Origin: Asparagopsis taxiformis
Lineage: Eukaryota > Rhodophyta > Florideophyceae > Bonnemaisoniales > Bonnemaisoniaceae
Reading direction: 5' to 3'
DNA: 64,000 nt
NCBI GenBank assembly: GCA_030407315.1
Contig: JALQPE010001685.1
Location: 1-64,000 of the forward strand
This document shows positions 62,910 through 64,000 of this stretch, in pieces (positions within the stretch are counted from its first letter, which is position 1; the number at the start of each line of letters is the position of its first letter). The translations under genes and the position numbers were made by a program. The notes beneath the pieces are model-generated. The model did not search any database, was not told the origin of the DNA, and saw only the letters and a program-made list of their open reading frames with translations.

Positions 62910-63999
62910 AAATGGACGCCCGGTGGATGTCCAGCTCAGTTGCATTGCTGTCCAGCCCAGAAATTCTACAATTCAGGGCAGAAAAAATATTGCAAAAAAC
63001 ATCGATTTCAGCGGGTCGATTGTGCCGTACGGCACACCCCCATCTCAAAAACATGTTCACATGTGCATGTTTTTGAGAATAGCCCAAATTTTAATTCAAA
63101 TCAGGGTGTCTAATTTGGCCACAACGGCCCCAGGAACCGACCGCCGCCCCGAGTGGGGTTGTCACTGGCTTCTGTAAGCACTAACTGTAAGGCTAAATGG
63201 CGTCTGACAAAGGGTCAATTTCAGGCTCAATACGCCAGGGACAGGTCTTGGTCCTTGTTCCATCATGGTCCCACCCCACTCTCTCACGACCAACCTGAAA
63301 TGCACGTCCGGTGGATGTCCAGCTCGATTGCACTGCTGGCCAGCCCGGAAATTCTAAAATTTCGGGCACAAAAAAATTGTAAAAAATCAACGATTTCAGC
63401 GGGTCGTTTGTGCCGTACGGCACACCCCCATTTCAAAAACATGTTCACATGTGCATGTTTTTGAGAATAGCCCAAATTTTAATTCAAATCAGGGTGTCTA
63501 ATTTGGCCACAACGGCCCCAGGAACCGGCCGCCGCCCCGAGCGGGGTCATCACTGGCTTCTGTAAGCACTAACTGTGAGGCTAAATGGCGCCGGAAGATG
63601 GGTCGATTGCAGGCTTCAAGCCTAACTTATGCTAGGGAGAAATCTTCTTCCGTGTTTCATCATGGTCCCGCCTTACTCCCTCAACAGAAACACTACTCAC
63701 CCATCACGTTACTCATATTCCGTGCACTTTATATTAGTAGTGAACCCGCCTGCTTAGTTGCTGCAATGCGTGGATGTAGGCAGCACACGACCAACCTGAA
63801 ATGGACGTCCGGTGGATGTCCATCTCAGATGCACTGCTGGCCAGCCCAGAAATTCTAAAATTTCGGGCACAAAAAATCTTGCAAAAATCAACGATTTGGG
63901 CGGGTCGATTGTGCCGTACGGCACACCCCCATCTCAAAAACATGTTCACATGTGCATGTTTTTGAGAATAGCCCAAATTTTAACTCAAATCAGGGTGTT
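62910..63999 (+). repeat. Three hairpin-rich repeat units at the right edge of the window
   Basis: The 16-bp palindromes are at 63021-63036, 63409-63424 and 63910-63925. Spacers alternate between the ~390-bp and ~500-bp types also seen at 41200-42640. Confidence 0.9.
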
Positions 64000-64000
64000 C

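Larger units (their letters stand above)
1..63999 (+). mobile_element. Tandem array of a giant four-gene transposon-like unit
   Basis: Two nearly complete units and parts of two others lie head to tail. The order is gene 1 (methyltransferase-SET), gene 2 (ParB-like/2OG oxygenase), a retroelement-invaded palindrome array, gene 3 (transposase-like) and gene 4 (coiled-coil). Gene 2 starts at 2112 and 36979, and the last bases of the window equal the sequence at about 36635 that precedes gene 2, so the second period is about 27.4 kb and the first about 34.9 kb with its larger insert. Coding parts of the copies differ by only scattered substitutions and indels. The true element ends are not resolved: no target-site duplication can be defined inside a tandem array. 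Alternatives are recombination between adjacent insertions, a concatemer, or an assembly artefact of repeats. Confidence 0.75.
57323..64000 (+). other. Putative invertible cassette carrying gene 1, plus orientation
   Basis: Same flanks as 30780-36640 but with the interior reversed. Minus-oriented hairpin repeats lie on the left (57323, 57708, 58975) and plus-oriented ones on the right (62910, 63300, 63800). The window ends in AATCAGGGTGTTC, the sequence that leads into gene 2 in the previous unit. Confidence 0.7.

Noticed and set aside
1..64000. Bacterial or phage origin because of ParB-like and beta-class methyltransferase domains
   Set aside because: SET, chromodomain, H3-like tail, Ty1/copia and Ty3/gypsy sequence and Kozak-like starts indicate a eukaryotic genome; the bacterial-type domains were probably acquired by the element.

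Overview
The window is eukaryotic mobile DNA with no recognisable host housekeeping gene. SET, chromodomain and histone-tail-like coding regions, long intronless genes with a Kozak-like start, and Ty3/gypsy and Ty1/copia remnants point to a fungus (possibly early-diverging) or an oomycete-like eukaryote. I cannot place it more precisely from sequence alone.

The dominant structure is a head-to-tail array of a giant, apparently undescribed four-gene transposon-like unit. Each unit holds: (1) a protein of about 1065 aa joining a beta-class amino-methyltransferase (DPPY, then DPFSG) to a C-terminal SET domain; (2) a 1313-aa protein joining a ParB/sulfiredoxin-like domain (DGLHR) to a C-terminal 2-oxoglutarate/Fe(II) oxygenase-like fold (HxD...H...R); (3) a C2HC-finger transposase-like protein of about 1013 aa; (4) a 760-aa nuclear-looking coiled-coil protein. 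Gene 1 occurs at 1-832 (partial, -), 31206-34426 (-, frameshifted) and 59482-62679 (+, intact). Gene 2 is at 2112-6053 (intact) and 36979-40917 (three frameshifts). Gene 3 is at 25146-28186 and 51687-54724 (one different frameshift each). Gene 4 is at 28264-30546 (intact) and 54802-57086 (one frameshift). Genes 3 and 4 converge tail to tail. The last bases of the window match the sequence that leads into gene 2, so a third gene 2 should begin about 340 bp beyond the end.

The gene-1 cassette is flanked by inverted copies of a hairpin-rich repeat and lies in opposite orientations in the two complete units (30.8-36.6 kb and 57.3-64.0 kb), as an invertible segment would. Fifteen exact copies of a 16-bp palindrome, TGTGCCGTACGGCACA, sit in these repeats.

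Between gene 2 and gene 3 each unit has a purine-rich stretch, an array of GGACRTCC/TACTAG palindromes, a 43-bp minisatellite, 24-bp repeats and a pyrimidine-rich stretch. At the centre of the palindrome array both copies are split at the same point (ACACAGACG / CGTCTGTGT) by unrelated retroelement sequence. Copy 1 holds 14.6 kb: a dead copia pol, an ORF whose N-terminus mimics the histone H3 tail and whose body resembles a cysteine protease, a Ty3/gypsy gag-pro-pol ending in a chromodomain, and a 996-aa antisense ORF. Copy 2 holds 4.5 kb of another gypsy element, cut off before its reverse transcriptase.

Inference: the unit carries writer-type enzymes (DNA and histone methylation), a candidate eraser or DNA-binding protein, and its own transposase. 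The nested retroelement adds a histone-tail mimic and a chromatin reader. Many single-base indels distinguish the copies; some may be assembly errors.
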